From a virus, in IMG/VR virus record IMGVR_UViG_3300042261_001220, positions 1 through 35,583 of that record: a stretch of 35,583 nucleotides of DNA; one strand, given 5' to 3'. The notes beneath the pieces were generated by a model, which was not told the DNA's origin, did no database searches, and saw only the letters and a list, made by a program, of their open reading frames with translations. Of the stretch, positions 13,693 to 21,708 are shown one piece after another. Both the position numbers and the translations under genes were made by a program. Every line of letters starts with the position of its first letter. The stretch's first letter is position 1.

Positions 13693-14034
13693 ATGAAAAT
13701 CAAATTATTATTATTATTTGTTTTCTTACTTTTAACAATCAAGTTAGAAGAAGATAACAACAAGAAAAAAGTAATAGATAAGGTACAAATAGAAAATATT
13801 TGTGATTATCATACTGATTATCTTGTAAATGATTTTCCGGTAAATCATTTGTGTTATACAAACATAAAGATATTTATTCCGGATTTCATGGAAATCTACT
13901 TTGGTGTAAAAGCCACTTGTTCTAAGTTAATTACAACTGTTTTTAACTATAAACTAAAACCTAAGGATGTTCCATTGCTATTTGTGCGGATTAATAGAAA
14001 TACCCCTGTAAGATTTACTACGGGGTTTATTTGA
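13693..14034 (+). CDS. Secreted or membrane-anchored unknown protein
   Basis: 113 residues. The start MKIKLLLLFVFLLLTIKLEE is a classic signal peptide or anchor with no lipobox cysteine. The rest is a compact soluble part with four cysteines (NICDYH, HLCY, ATCSK) that could form disulfides outside the cytoplasm, and beta-strand text near the end. It is followed by a terminator. The 131-base gap before it holds small hairpins (GTGTA/TACAC near 13572) but no gene. Function unknown. Confidence 0.55.
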   Translation: MKIKLLLLFVFLLLTIKLEEDNNKKKVIDKVQIENICDYHTDYLVNDFPVNHLCYTNIKIFIPDFMEIYFGVKATCSKLITTVFNYKLKPKDVPLLFVRINRNTPVRFTTGFI

Positions 14035-14062
14035 CATTAGTACTAGTAATAATATTATTAAT

Positions 14063-14105
14063 AATAGTTTCCTTTTAAGCTGATTTTAGAAGGAAACTAT
14101 TTTAT
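14063..14105 (+). terminator. Rho-independent terminator
   Basis: AATAGTTTCCTT (14063-14074) pairs perfectly with AAGGAAACTATT (14090-14101), followed by TTAT. Confidence 0.75.
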
Positions 14106-14114
14106 ACCATCAAT

Positions 14115-14561
14115 ATGAATTTATTACAACTCAACAAAAACAGGCGAAATAAGCTTAGTTTAATGTTATCAATACTTTTCCAAGAGTTTAGCTTTATAAG
14201 AGTTAAAAAATCAGGACTAGTAGTAATGAAGAAGAAATGGTATTCATTAAGATCTACAAAAGTACAAAGTTTAGATCTTTGTTTGACCGAACTTCCTGAA
14301 AGAATGGCTGCTTATAGGTTAGAAAGTGATGTGTACTATAAAAGGTACCTCATGTATCTTACCTTTCTATTAAGATCAAACCATAAAAATATCGTTGAAT
14401 ACTTGTTTGAAGAGTTTATGCGACTCAATATAGTAAAACCAGTTAAACAACGAAAAGACATCCCAGTACGGTACTATAATCAAGGTAATAAAATCCAAAA
14501 ATTGTCTAATCACATGGATTTGTACCTAAAGCAACATATTTGCTACGTACCAACCTATTAA
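14115..14561 (+). CDS. Unknown basic protein
   Basis: 148 residues, basic throughout (NKNRRNKLSL, RVKKSGLVVMKKKWYSLR), rich in Leu and Tyr, mainly helical. No motif recognised. It starts 10 bases after a terminator, and its promoter is not obvious. It could be a nucleic-acid-binding or small structural protein. Confidence 0.5.
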   Translation: MNLLQLNKNRRNKLSLMLSILFQEFSFIRVKKSGLVVMKKKWYSLRSTKVQSLDLCLTELPERMAAYRLESDVYYKRYLMYLTFLLRSNHKNIVEYLFEEFMRLNIVKPVKQRKDIPVRYYNQGNKIQKLSNHMDLYLKQHICYVPTY

Positions 14562-14597
14562 AAAATTAATGTTTATTATTGAATTATTTCGACCATA

Positions 14598-14797
14598 GGC
14601 TACAGTGTCAAAACTGTAGTCTGAAGATAAAATTTAGCTACCTTCAAGCGGTTATCTTCGTAATTTCTTAATCAAATAAAGAAAAAGTACACTATCAACG
14701 GTGGAAACTAAAAGCTAATATAGAATATCAATTGTAACCACTCAATGGTTGTTGCGTATACATGATTGTGTATACATGTTTAACTTAAACCATTGGT
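14598..14797 (+). other. Structured leader before the transglycosylase gene
   Basis: Three stems in a row: GGCTACAGT/ACTGTAGTC (14598/14613), GAAGATAA/TTATCTTC (14623/14652), and CAATGGTT (14743-14750) / AACCATTG (14788-14795), which encloses GTATACA/TGTATAC (14756/14769). The last stem ends two bases before the start codon at 14798, so it could hide the start and control translation of the lytic enzyme. Confidence 0.5.
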
Positions 14798-15436
14798 ATG
14801 AAAACTATTTTCCTTACATGGTGTTTGTTATTTATTGAGCTAACATTTCCGATAAAAAGTTCGAATGTATCAATAGCCTCATCTTTAGATACAAACATTA
14901 ATGTAATACAGGTTAATACAATAGAAATCGATGAAAAAACTAAAATCGATTCACTGTTGGTTGATCTTGATATGTATCACCTTTTTTCAAAGCAAAATAA
15001 AAAAACGGTGAAAACGATAGCTAGTAAATTGAATTTTAATCAAGAATGGCTTTACAAAATAATATATTTAGAATCCAGAGGATTAACACATAAACAGAAT
15101 CCTGGAAGTAAAGCAACAGGTTTAATTCAATTTTTACCATCTACAGCTGAGTATTTAGGTACATCAACAGATGAACTTAAAACAATGACCACAGAAGAAC
15201 AACTTTTCTACGTTGACAAATATCTCACATTCTTCTGTAAAGATAAACACATAAGATCGTTTGACGACCTATATTTATCTGTATTTCATCCAGCAGCTAT
15301 CGGTCAAAAAGAAGCATATATAATCGCATCTTATCCGAGTAAAAGATACAAACTTAACTCAAATATAGATGTTGATAAAGATGGATCTATTACTGTAAAA
15401 GATCTATCAGTATATGTTTCAAATAGAATTAATTAA
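14798..15436 (+). CDS. Secreted lytic transglycosylase (SLT domain) with Ca-binding loop
   Basis: 212 residues. A signal peptide at about 1-20 leads the protein to the periplasm. Residues 82-170 are a lysozyme-like SLT domain: catalytic E92 in YLESRG, then ATGLIQFLPSTAEYLG and a late SVFHPAAIG, the usual order of goose-lysozyme or soluble lytic transglycosylase folds that cleave the peptidoglycan glycan chain. A C-terminal EF-hand or dockerin-like loop (DVDKDGSITVKDL, from residue 191) probably binds calcium. It could be the endolysin or a virion entry lysin; the signal peptide and single-gene unit (structured leader plus terminator) favour lysis. Confidence 0.85.
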   Translation: MKTIFLTWCLLFIELTFPIKSSNVSIASSLDTNINVIQVNTIEIDEKTKIDSLLVDLDMYHLFSKQNKKTVKTIASKLNFNQEWLYKIIYLESRGLTHKQNPGSKATGLIQFLPSTAEYLGTSTDELKTMTTEEQLFYVDKYLTFFCKDKHIRSFDDLYLSVFHPAAIGQKEAYIIASYPSKRYKLNSNIDVDKDGSITVKDLSVYVSNRIN

Positions 15437-15444
15437 TTAAAGTT

Positions 15445-15484
15445 GTGATTGGGGTATGATTACTTATACCCCACTCACTTTTTA
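15445..15484 (+). terminator. Rho-independent terminator
   Basis: GGGGTAT (15451-15457) pairs with ATACCCC (15466-15472), extended outward by GTGA/TCAC, then TTTTT at 15479-15483. Confidence 0.85.
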
Positions 15485-15521
15485 TAAAAAACAGGCCAAC
15501 TAATTTAAAACATTTTCAAAA

Positions 15522-16022
15522 ATGCAAAAAATCAAATTAATACAAGCAGTTGCCCTTAAAATGAGTTTAGAGAAAAGATTACATACTATAGATCTTTTAT
15601 TATCAAAAAACAATTCAATTGTAGCTGGTAATAAAAGAGATGTAGACATGAATAAATTATTAGTAGAAAAAAACTTATTGTCTGATTTACTAATAAATTT
15701 ACATGTAGCAATTACCAAAACTAATTTACTTAAGGGTAAAGATGAGGAACATTGTAATACTTACTATATTAAGAAATTATCTGAATTAGAAAAGTCATTG
15801 TCATTTTTCCTCAAATTAAATACTAAGTCGGGAACACAAATTATTAACAAAGAATCTGGTAAAACATTACAGTTTGATGCTTTTATTAATGGTTCACAAG
15901 TTAATGAGTCTATTGAGACTTTACAGACTGAAATAGCAACAATTAAAAACAAATTAACAGATTTTAACAATAATATGTTTGTTGAGGTTGAAATAGCCCC
16001 AAGTTTAAACATAGTAATTTAA
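15522..16022 (+). CDS. Unknown coiled-coil protein
   Basis: 166 residues, largely helical. The first half (LIQAVALKMSLEKRLHTIDLLL ... LHVAITKTNLL) has the heptad spacing and the 'I-x-x-T-N' turn seen in the DIP1984/septicolysin-like family, a weak similarity only. The second half has a short folded part (ESGKTLQFDAFINGSQVN), then another coiled coil. No enzyme motif. It ends a short unit with a hairpin behind it. Confidence 0.5.
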   Translation: MQKIKLIQAVALKMSLEKRLHTIDLLLSKNNSIVAGNKRDVDMNKLLVEKNLLSDLLINLHVAITKTNLLKGKDEEHCNTYYIKKLSELEKSLSFFLKLNTKSGTQIINKESGKTLQFDAFINGSQVNESIETLQTEIATIKNKLTDFNNNMFVEVEIAPSLNIVI

Positions 16023-16025
16023 TGT

Positions 16026-16045
16026 TTGGGGGTTAATACCCCCAA
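16026..16045 (+). terminator. Terminator-like hairpin (no T-run)
   Basis: TTGGGGG (16026-16032) pairs with CCCCCAA (16039-16045). The following bases, CTTATAATTG, are only moderately T-rich, so the hairpin may attenuate or protect RNA ends rather than fully terminate before RNR. Confidence 0.6.
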
Positions 16046-16060
16046 CTTATAATTGTTAAA

Positions 16061-16438
16061 ATGAACGAAAAATTAAAAAAAGTAATAGATTATTTTAACG
16101 GAGACGAACTAGCTGCTAATGTTTGGTTAGATAAATATTGTCTGAAAGACAGAAATGGAAACCATTTAGAGGAAACTCCAGATGATATGCATAAACGTTT
16201 AGCCAAAGAATTTGCTAGAATTGAGCTGAAATACCCAAATCCAATGAGTTATGAAGAAATCTATTTTTTACTTCGCAACTTCAGATATATTTTACCTGGC
16301 GGTTCTATTCTTTATGGACTCGGTAACTCATTTTCTTACAGTACTCTTGGTAACTGTTTTGTTATTGGGAATAACTCGGATTCTTATGGGGGTATATTAT
16401 CACTTGATGAAGAGCAGGCGCAGCTAATGAAAAGACGT
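16061..16438 (+). CDS. nrdJ: Class II (B12-dependent) ribonucleotide reductase, exon 1
   Basis: 126 residues up to the intron. Contains LGNCFVIG with the active-site cysteine C99 and DEEQAQLMKRR, which in intact enzymes continues directly into [AG]GVGFDLS. Reading on into the intron gives nonsense (KHRCAS stop), which shows the break. The 5' splice site is set after CGT (T16438): GACGT pairs with GCGTC in the intron with a T-G pair at the cut, as in group I introns. Spliced to 17332-19500 the enzyme is 848 residues. It reduces ribonucleotides to deoxyribonucleotides with adenosylcobalamin as radical source and needs no NrdB subunit or oxygen. Confidence 0.88.
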
Positions 16439-17331
16439 AAACACCGCTGTGCGTCATAAATTTGTGAATTGCTGGAAAGCCTTAAAGTCTAATAAACTAC
16501 AACATAATCTGTAAAGATAGGTGTGAAAGTTTAAAAATTATTAGAATGAAACGCAACTAATTAATCCTAGTTACGTATAAATAGGTAATCAGCAGCCAAG
16601 TTTCTTTAAATACAAATTTATGATTTATAAAAATATAATAGGATATGAAGGACTTTATAAAATCTCTGAATATGGGGATATTATAAGACTTCCTAAAAAA
16701 GTAAAATCAGCCAGAAGTTCTAAAGGATTTAGAATTTTAACTGAAAAACAACTAACAACACAAACAAATAAATACGGTTATAATTATATCCAATTAACAG
16801 ATAATAATTATAAACGCAAACATTTTTTTATACATCAGTTAGTTGCTAAAACTTTTTTAGATAATTATAACAATCATATTTCAATAAATCATAAAGACGA
16901 AAACAAAACTAATAATCATTATTCTAATTTAGAATGGTGTACTATTAAACACAACAATCTTTATAATAACAGACAAAGTAAAATTAATATAGTTTTACAA
17001 AATACTGTTAAATCTAGAAAACCAATACAACAATTTGATACAGAAAATAATTTAATACAAGAATTTCAATCTATAAACGAAGCGTGTAGAAAACTAGGTA
17101 TATTTAAATATCCTATATCTCAGTGTTGTAAGAGTAAAAAGAAAAATTATAAGGGTTTTATTTGGAAATTTAAAGAAAAAGGCTCAACGACTATCTCGAA
17201 AGAGAGTACTCCGAAGTCGGAGGAAGCACAAATATCCTAATTAGGATAAGATATAGTCTAATCTCATATGAAAGTATGAGCAGTTCATAAGAGAACGTAT
17301 ACAGATTAACGAACTGTATAGAATATAATTG
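16439..17331 (+). mobile_element. Group I intron in the RNR gene
   Basis: 893 nt, ending in G17331. Core elements are seen in order: P (GAATTGCTGGAAAGCC from 16466), Q (AATCAGCAGCCAAG from 16587), R (CAACGACTATC from about 17184) and S (AAGATATAGTC, 17248-17258). R and S share GACTAT/ATAGTC for P7. P1 is GACGT/GCGTC, and P10 pairs CCGC in the intron with GCGG of exon 2. A homing endonuclease gene lies between Q and R. Confidence 0.9.
16620..17240 (+). CDS. HNH homing endonuclease (NUMOD4-HNH-NUMOD1) inside the intron
   Basis: 206 residues. NUMOD4 at the N-terminus (IIGYEGLYKISEYGDI), an HNH_3 core (HFFIHQLVAKTFL ... ISINHKDENKTNNHYSNLEWCT, about residues 62-108) and a NUMOD1 DNA-contact helix (PIQQFDTENNLIQEF, SINEACRKLGI). 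It would cut intron-less RNR alleles to spread the intron. The last about 20 residues (GSTTISKESTPKSEEAQIS) are read from the intron's R-element region, so the coding frame overlaps the ribozyme core. Confidence 0.88.
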   Translation: MIYKNIIGYEGLYKISEYGDIIRLPKKVKSARSSKGFRILTEKQLTTQTNKYGYNYIQLTDNNYKRKHFFIHQLVAKTFLDNYNNHISINHKDENKTNNHYSNLEWCTIKHNNLYNNRQSKINIVLQNTVKSRKPIQQFDTENNLIQEFQSINEACRKLGIFKYPISQCCKSKKKNYKGFIWKFKEKGSTTISKESTPKSEEAQIS

Positions 17332-19500
17332 GCGGGTGTGGGTTTTGATTTATCACATATAAGACCAAACAACGCATCAGTAACAAATTCTGCTGGTACA
17401 TCTACTGGTGCTATATCTTTCATGCATAGATTTTCACATACTGCAAGAGAGGTAGGACAAGATGGTAGACGAGGTGCATTAATGTTAAGTATCAACATTA
17501 ATCACCCAGATATAGAAGAATTTATCACTTCTAAATCTGATTTAACAAAAATAACTGGTGCTAATATATCAGTTAAAGTAGATGATAAATTTATGAAAGC
17601 TGTTGAAAACGATGAAAATTATATTCTATATTTTAGAAAAGAAGAGTGTTTTTCATCTAATCCAAGTAAAGCAATATCTATTAAAGCTAAAACTTTATGG
17701 AATAAATTAATTCATCAAGCTACTAAAACAGCAGAACCTGGTATTTTATATTGGGATACAATAGAAAGGGAATCCATCCCATCTTGTTATAGAGAAGAAT
17801 GGAAAGAAACGAGTACTAATCCGTGTGGTGAGATCCCACTCTGTCCATACGACAGTTGTCGTTTGATGAGTGTGAACTTGTACTCGTTTGTAGAGAAGCC
17901 CTTTACAGACAAAGCATACTTCAACTATGATAAATTCAAAGAGGTGGTGTATAAAGCACAACGACTAATGGATGATATAGTTGATTTAGAAGAAGAAAAG
18001 ATTAATTTAATATTAAATAAAATTGAAAATGATCCAGAACCTGAAGAAATTAAAATTCGTGAAAAGGATCTTTGGATTAAGATTAAAAATAAACTTATTT
18101 CCGGTCGTAGAACAGGATTGTCAGCGATTGGCCTTGCTGACTGTTTTGCTGCTATGCATATTCAGTATGGGTCTGATATATCTATTGATTTAGCAGAAGA
18201 AATATATAAACAATTTGCTATAGCTGCTTATAAGAGTAGTATAGATATGGCTGAAGAAAGGGGTGCTTTTCCTATTTGGGATTGGTCAAAAGAAGGCGAT
18301 AATCCTTTTATTGAAAGAATTATTCTCGAATTTAACGATCATCAAGAAGGAGCATATAGTTCTTTAGATTTGAAATATAGAACACATGGTCGTAGAAATA
18401 TTGCTTTATTAACCATACCGCCTTCGGGCACAATTTCACTTTTAGCAAATTTATCATCTGGAATTGAACCAGCTTATCAGTTATATTACAAACGTAGACG
18501 TAAAATTAATCCAGAAGATAAAGGTAAGAAAGTAGATTTTGTAGATCAGAATGGTGATAGTTGGGAAGAATATACTATATTACATCCTAAATTTAAAGAA
18601 TGGTTAGATAGTTACTTATCTACTAAAACAGAAGATCAGATTAGAAGGGTTAATGTTGGTGTATATGATGTGAATAAACTTAAACCAGTAATAACTGAAA
18701 TAGATTATACATATTATGCTTCAATTTCACCTTATAGGAATTCTACTTCATACGAAATAGACCCATTACAAAGAGTTAAATTACAGGCTATTATTCAGAA
18801 ATGGATTGATCATAGCATAAGCTCTACTATTAATCTTAAGAAAGGTACAACTGAAGAAGAAGTATCTAATTTATACTTTCAAGCATGGAAATTAGGTTGT
18901 AAAGGCTTAACTATCTATGTAGATGAAAGTAGAACTGGTGTGTTAGTATCACACGATACAAATACAACAGATTTTAAACAACATAATGCTCCTAAAAGAC
19001 CTAAAGAATTAGTATGTAATATACATTCTACTAAAGTAAGGGGAGAATCATTTTTAGTTGTTGTTGGTTTATTAGACAATAAACCATATGAAGTGTTCGT
19101 TTTAAGACCCAACGGTATAAATCCATCTGCCAAACAACACAAAATTATCAAACTTAACAAAGGAAATTATATTTTAACTACAATTGATTGGAACAATAAA
19201 GATGAAGGTTATAACTTTGGTAACATAGTTGAAACTTTATCAGATGAAGAGAAATTAATTACACGATTGATATCTACTTCATTAAGACATGGTTCTAGTA
19301 TTCAATTTGTAGTTGAACAATTAAATAAATCTACTGGTGATATTACATCATTCGGTAAAGCAATTGCAAGGGTATTAAAGACCTATATACCAGATCAAGT
19401 AATTACAGGTAAAGAGTGTGATGAATGTAAGTCTACTGATTTAAGGTATGAAAGTGGTTGTGTTATATGCAACAACTGTGGGTTTTCAAAATGTGGTTAA
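17332..19500 (+). CDS. nrdJ: Class II ribonucleotide reductase, exon 2
   Basis: 722 residues after the intron. Starts AGVGFDLSHIRP and carries NSAGTSTG, TNPCGEIPL (catalytic Asn, Cys and Glu, about 289-293 in the spliced protein), GRRTGLSAIGLAD, PPSGTISLLA and LGCKGLTIY, the barrel motifs of NrdJ. The last about 27 residues are a cysteine cluster (ECDECK ... CVICNNCG ... KC) typical of the C-terminal redox or zinc tail of class II enzymes. Exon 2 is taken to begin at GCG (17332) because the intron ends in G and the frame restores RR-AGVGFD. ThyX follows 18 bases later. Confidence 0.9.
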   Translation, partial: AGVGFDLSHIRPNNASVTNSAGTSTGAISFMHRFSHTAREVGQDGRRGALMLSININHPDIEEFITSKSDLTKITGANISVKVDDKFMKAVENDENYILYFRKEECFSSNPSKAISIKAKTLWNKLIHQATKTAEPGILYWDTIERESIPSCYREEWKETSTNPCGEIPLCPYDSCRLMSVNLYSFVEKPFTDKAYFNYDKFKEVVYKAQRLMDDIVDLEEEKINLILNKIENDPEPEEIKIREKDLWIKIKNKLISGRRTGLSAIGLADCFAAMHIQYGSDISIDLAEEIYKQFAIAAYKSSIDMAEERGAFPIWDWSKEGDNPFIERIILEFNDHQEGAYSSLDLKYRTHGRRNIALLTIPPSGTISLLANLSSGIEPAYQLYYKRRRKINPEDKGKKVDFVDQNGDSWEEYTILHPKFKEWLDSYLSTKTEDQIRRVNVGVYDVNKLKPVITEIDYTYYASISPYRNSTSYEIDPLQRVKLQAIIQKWIDHSISSTINLKKGTTEEEVSNLYFQAWKLGCKGLTIYVDESRTGVLVSHDTNTTDFKQHNAPKRPKELVCNIHSTKVRGESFLVVVGLLDNKPYEVFVLRPNGINPSAKQHKIIKLNKGNYILTTIDWNNKDEGYNFGNIVETLSDEEKLITRLISTSLRHGSSIQFVVEQLNKSTGDITSFGKAIARVLKTYIPDQVITGKECDECKSTDLRYESGCVICNNCGFSKCG

Positions 19501-19518
19501 TAATCAAATATATCAACA

Positions 19519-20205
19519 ATGAAAATAATTAGACCTTCGTATGAAATTTTAACACCTATTAATGGTATTGAAATTTTAAAAGCCATAGAAGTTGCTGGTA
19601 GAACCTGTTACAAATCAGAAGATCTTATAACAGAAGATTCTGTTATTCCATTTTGCAACAAATTAGTACACCAATTACATCACGAATCAGTTATAGAACA
19701 TCAGAGTATTACTGTTCGTTTTATAAATGATCGTGGAGTATCACATGAAGAGGTGCGACACAGATTGGCATCATTTTCACAAGAATCTACAAGATATTGT
19801 AATTATGTAAAAGATAAGTTTGGAAATGAAATAACTGTTATTGATATCCAACCTGTTATGGAAGCAAATATAGGAAAGACATTTTATCATCCTATTACCA
19901 ACGAACCTGTTTTAATTACAACTGAAATTGTGATGAAATGGTTAGATATCTGGATGCATGCTATGATAGAAGCTGAAAAATGTTATTTAGGGTTAGTTGA
20001 TTCATGTTGTCCTGCTCAATTAGCACGATCAGTATTGCCAAATTCTTTAAAAACTGAAATTGTTATTACAGCTAACTTACGTGAATGGAGAACAATTCTA
20101 AAACAACGTACAAGTCCTGCTGCTCATCCACAAATGAGAGAATTAATGATTCCGTTGCTTAAAGAATTTCAAGAAAAGATTCCTGTAATTTTTGATGATA
20201 TTTAA
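19519..20205 (+). CDS. thyX: Flavin-dependent thymidylate synthase ThyX
   Basis: 228 residues, typical ThyX length. The signature RHR-x7-S is present at R80-H81-R82 to S90 (RHRLASFSQES), with the upstream H-E-S-x-x-E-H (HHESVIEH) and downstream SVLPNSLKTEI and NLREWRTILKQR substrate-binding segments. It methylates dUMP to dTMP using FAD, NADPH and methylene-tetrahydrofolate. Its position directly behind RNR makes a two-gene dNTP supply unit. Confidence 0.95.
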   Translation: MKIIRPSYEILTPINGIEILKAIEVAGRTCYKSEDLITEDSVIPFCNKLVHQLHHESVIEHQSITVRFINDRGVSHEEVRHRLASFSQESTRYCNYVKDKFGNEITVIDIQPVMEANIGKTFYHPITNEPVLITTEIVMKWLDIWMHAMIEAEKCYLGLVDSCCPAQLARSVLPNSLKTEIVITANLREWRTILKQRTSPAAHPQMRELMIPLLKEFQEKIPVIFDDI

Positions 20206-20215
20206 TAACTGTTAT

Positions 20216-20346
20216 AAAACACAGAGTTACAAAACTCGATAAGTTCAGCTGTTAGGCTTAGTTAGTATCTGTAAGAATAAAAGGTTTGTAGTAGTACAGG
20301 GTAGTAAAATTAAGTAAACCAGAAACCTTGCGTAACTCTATGTTTT
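20216..20346 (+). ncRNA. Stem-closed structured RNA element
   Basis: AAAACACAGAGTTAC (20216-20230) pairs with GTAACTCTATGTTTT (20332-20346) at 14 of 15 positions. Inside, AAGGTTT (20281-20287) pairs with AAACCTT (20323-20329), and a small GAGTT/AACTC hairpin can compete with the outer stem. There is no ORF. It resembles the closed module at 10554-10680 in design but not in sequence. It may be a small RNA, a processing structure between thyX and the next gene, or a leader. Confidence 0.5.
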
Positions 20347-20363
20347 ATTTAAATTAAAAAGTT

Positions 20364-20684
20364 ATGGAATTAAATATAACTGAAATACCAGAAAAATGGG
20401 TAATAATTCAATTTCCAAATAATATCTTTAAAGTATTTGCCAGCTGGTCTGGTGGGTATTTAGATGGTAGTAGGTGGAAATTAAATTCTGGTATAGTTGT
20501 GGATGAAATTTCTACAGACGAAGAATTTTACTACTTTGTTGGATTTAGTGGGTCTGTATACAAATGTCATAAAAAGGCATATGGAGTAGCAGATTCATTT
20601 AGTAAAGGTATTTTAACAGATATTGTAGCTAAAACAGGTGGTAAAGTATTAGATGAATTGGAATGGTACCGGATGGGTCCATAA
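20364..20684 (+). CDS. Unknown protein
   Basis: 106 residues, strongly beta-patterned and Trp-rich: KWVIIQFPNNIFKVFASWSG, GSRWKLNSGIV, EEFYYFVGFSGSVYKCHKKAYG, then a helix (DSFSKGILTDIVAKTG). A small conserved-looking phage protein that may bind nucleic acid or act as an inhibitor; no family recognised. It starts 17 bases after the structured element at 20216. Confidence 0.6.
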   Translation: MELNITEIPEKWVIIQFPNNIFKVFASWSGGYLDGSRWKLNSGIVVDEISTDEEFYYFVGFSGSVYKCHKKAYGVADSFSKGILTDIVAKTGGKVLDELEWYRMGP

Positions 20685-20746
20685 TCACAATGAAATTAGA
20701 TATTGGGTAAAGATTAACACACCTTGTTATTAAAATAAAATTTAAA

Positions 20747-20980
20747 ATGTCAATACATAATAAAAACTGTAACTGTTTAAATACCCACGTTGCGTGGGAT
20801 GGTAAAAACATACGATGTTGTTCTTGTGGTAAACTTTGGGAATCAGTTGATTCAGATACACAAATTAGTAACAGTAAAGTTGTAGTTTGTCCAAAATGCA
20901 AAACTTCAGATTATGTAAAAACTTCAGTATTGACGTTTAATTGGCATTGTTTGAGGTGTGATAATGTTTGGCCAAAATAA
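20747..20980 (+). CDS. Small double zinc-ribbon protein
   Basis: 77 residues with two zinc-binding halves: HNKNCNC ... CCSCGK, and VCPKCK ... WHCLRC. Each has the CxxC knuckles of a zinc ribbon. Such small proteins usually bind DNA, RNA or polymerases. The stop overlaps the in-frame upstream extension of the next gene, showing tight packing. Role unknown. Confidence 0.65.
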   Translation: MSIHNKNCNCLNTHVAWDGKNIRCCSCGKLWESVDSDTQISNSKVVVCPKCKTSDYVKTSVLTFNWHCLRCDNVWPK

Positions 20981-21006
20981 CCATAAATAATTTAACGGAT
21001 TATAAA

Positions 21007-21390
21007 ATGAATTATTTTTTATCAAATCCATTTAGGGCGCCACACAAAGTATGGAATCCTAACAAAATAGAATTAAAATATAAAAGCATGCCATCATTAG
21101 AAGAAATACGTATTTCACAAAACCCACCTGAATTTGATGAAATTGATCAATTTGCTAAAAATCGAATGGTATTCGGAAGTTTTAGGTATGGACTAATGGA
21201 AAAACAAAGTTTAGATGGTTATGATCATGTAAATGAAATACATAAAAGAGTAAATCTATATGAAAAAGATCATAATTTAGAACATTTAGTTGATGCTTTA
21301 AATATGGTTAAAATGTCATATAGAAAAGGTAAATTACGTGGAGAAAGTATGAATCCTACTGATGATGGTTATCATGCAACACCAAAATAA
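21007..21390 (+). CDS. Unknown protein
   Basis: 127 residues from the ATG at 21007; a TTG at 20968 lies in frame but overlaps the zinc-ribbon gene. The C-terminal half, YDHVNEIHKRVNLYEKDHNLEHLVDALNMVKMSYRKG in pieces, has the pattern of small all-helical phage proteins in which 'E-x-L-V-D-A/V-N' follows a helix. The N-terminal half is Pro-rich. Function not assigned. Confidence 0.55.
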   Translation: MNYFLSNPFRAPHKVWNPNKIELKYKSMPSLEEIRISQNPPEFDEIDQFAKNRMVFGSFRYGLMEKQSLDGYDHVNEIHKRVNLYEKDHNLEHLVDALNMVKMSYRKGKLRGESMNPTDDGYHATPK

Positions 21391-21408
21391 TAATTAATTC
21401 TTACTAAT

Positions 21409-21678
21409 ATGATCAAAGAAAATCAACAAGTTAAAAATGGAGAATTACAACTTACTTCTATAATTGTGTGTGATGTATGTAAAACACTTATTACTGCTAA
21501 ACCAGACATTAAACAATTACAAGAAAGAATTCATATTTGTAATAATCCAAATTGTATCTATACTGATGCTAGTATTAGAAATGATGAACTTATGCTTGCT
21601 ATAAAACATATACGTGATGAGTATTATTACAAAAGACAAGAAGGGTTAATAAGTAAAATCAAAAATACCCTTAGTTAA
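21409..21678 (+). CDS. Small zinc-finger protein
   Basis: 89 residues. One zinc finger is visible: CDVC (residues 21-24) and C-NNPN-C (44-49), followed by a helical tail (RNDELMLAIKHIRDEYYYKRQEG). Probably a DNA-, RNA- or protein-binding adapter. It lies between the unknown gene at 21007 and the Shine-Dalgarno-bearing gene at 21709. Confidence 0.6.
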   Translation: MIKENQQVKNGELQLTSIIVCDVCKTLITAKPDIKQLQERIHICNNPNCIYTDASIRNDELMLAIKHIRDEYYYKRQEGLISKIKNTLS

Positions 21679-21696
21679 TCAATTTTAAACAAACTT

Positions 21697-21702
21697 GGAG
21701 GG
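21697..21702 (+). promoter_or_regulatory. Shine-Dalgarno sequence
   Basis: GGAGGG, 6 bases before the ATG at 21709. It is the only strong Shine-Dalgarno noticed in this window; other genes have A-rich leaders. Confidence 0.7.
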
Positions 21703-21708
21703 AAACCA

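Noticed and set aside
4611-14597. A 14-nt inverted repeat pair, TATGGTCGAAATAA (4611) and TTATTTCGACCATA (14584).
   Set aside because: In 35 kb of AT-rich DNA several such matches are expected by chance, and the surroundings do not agree.
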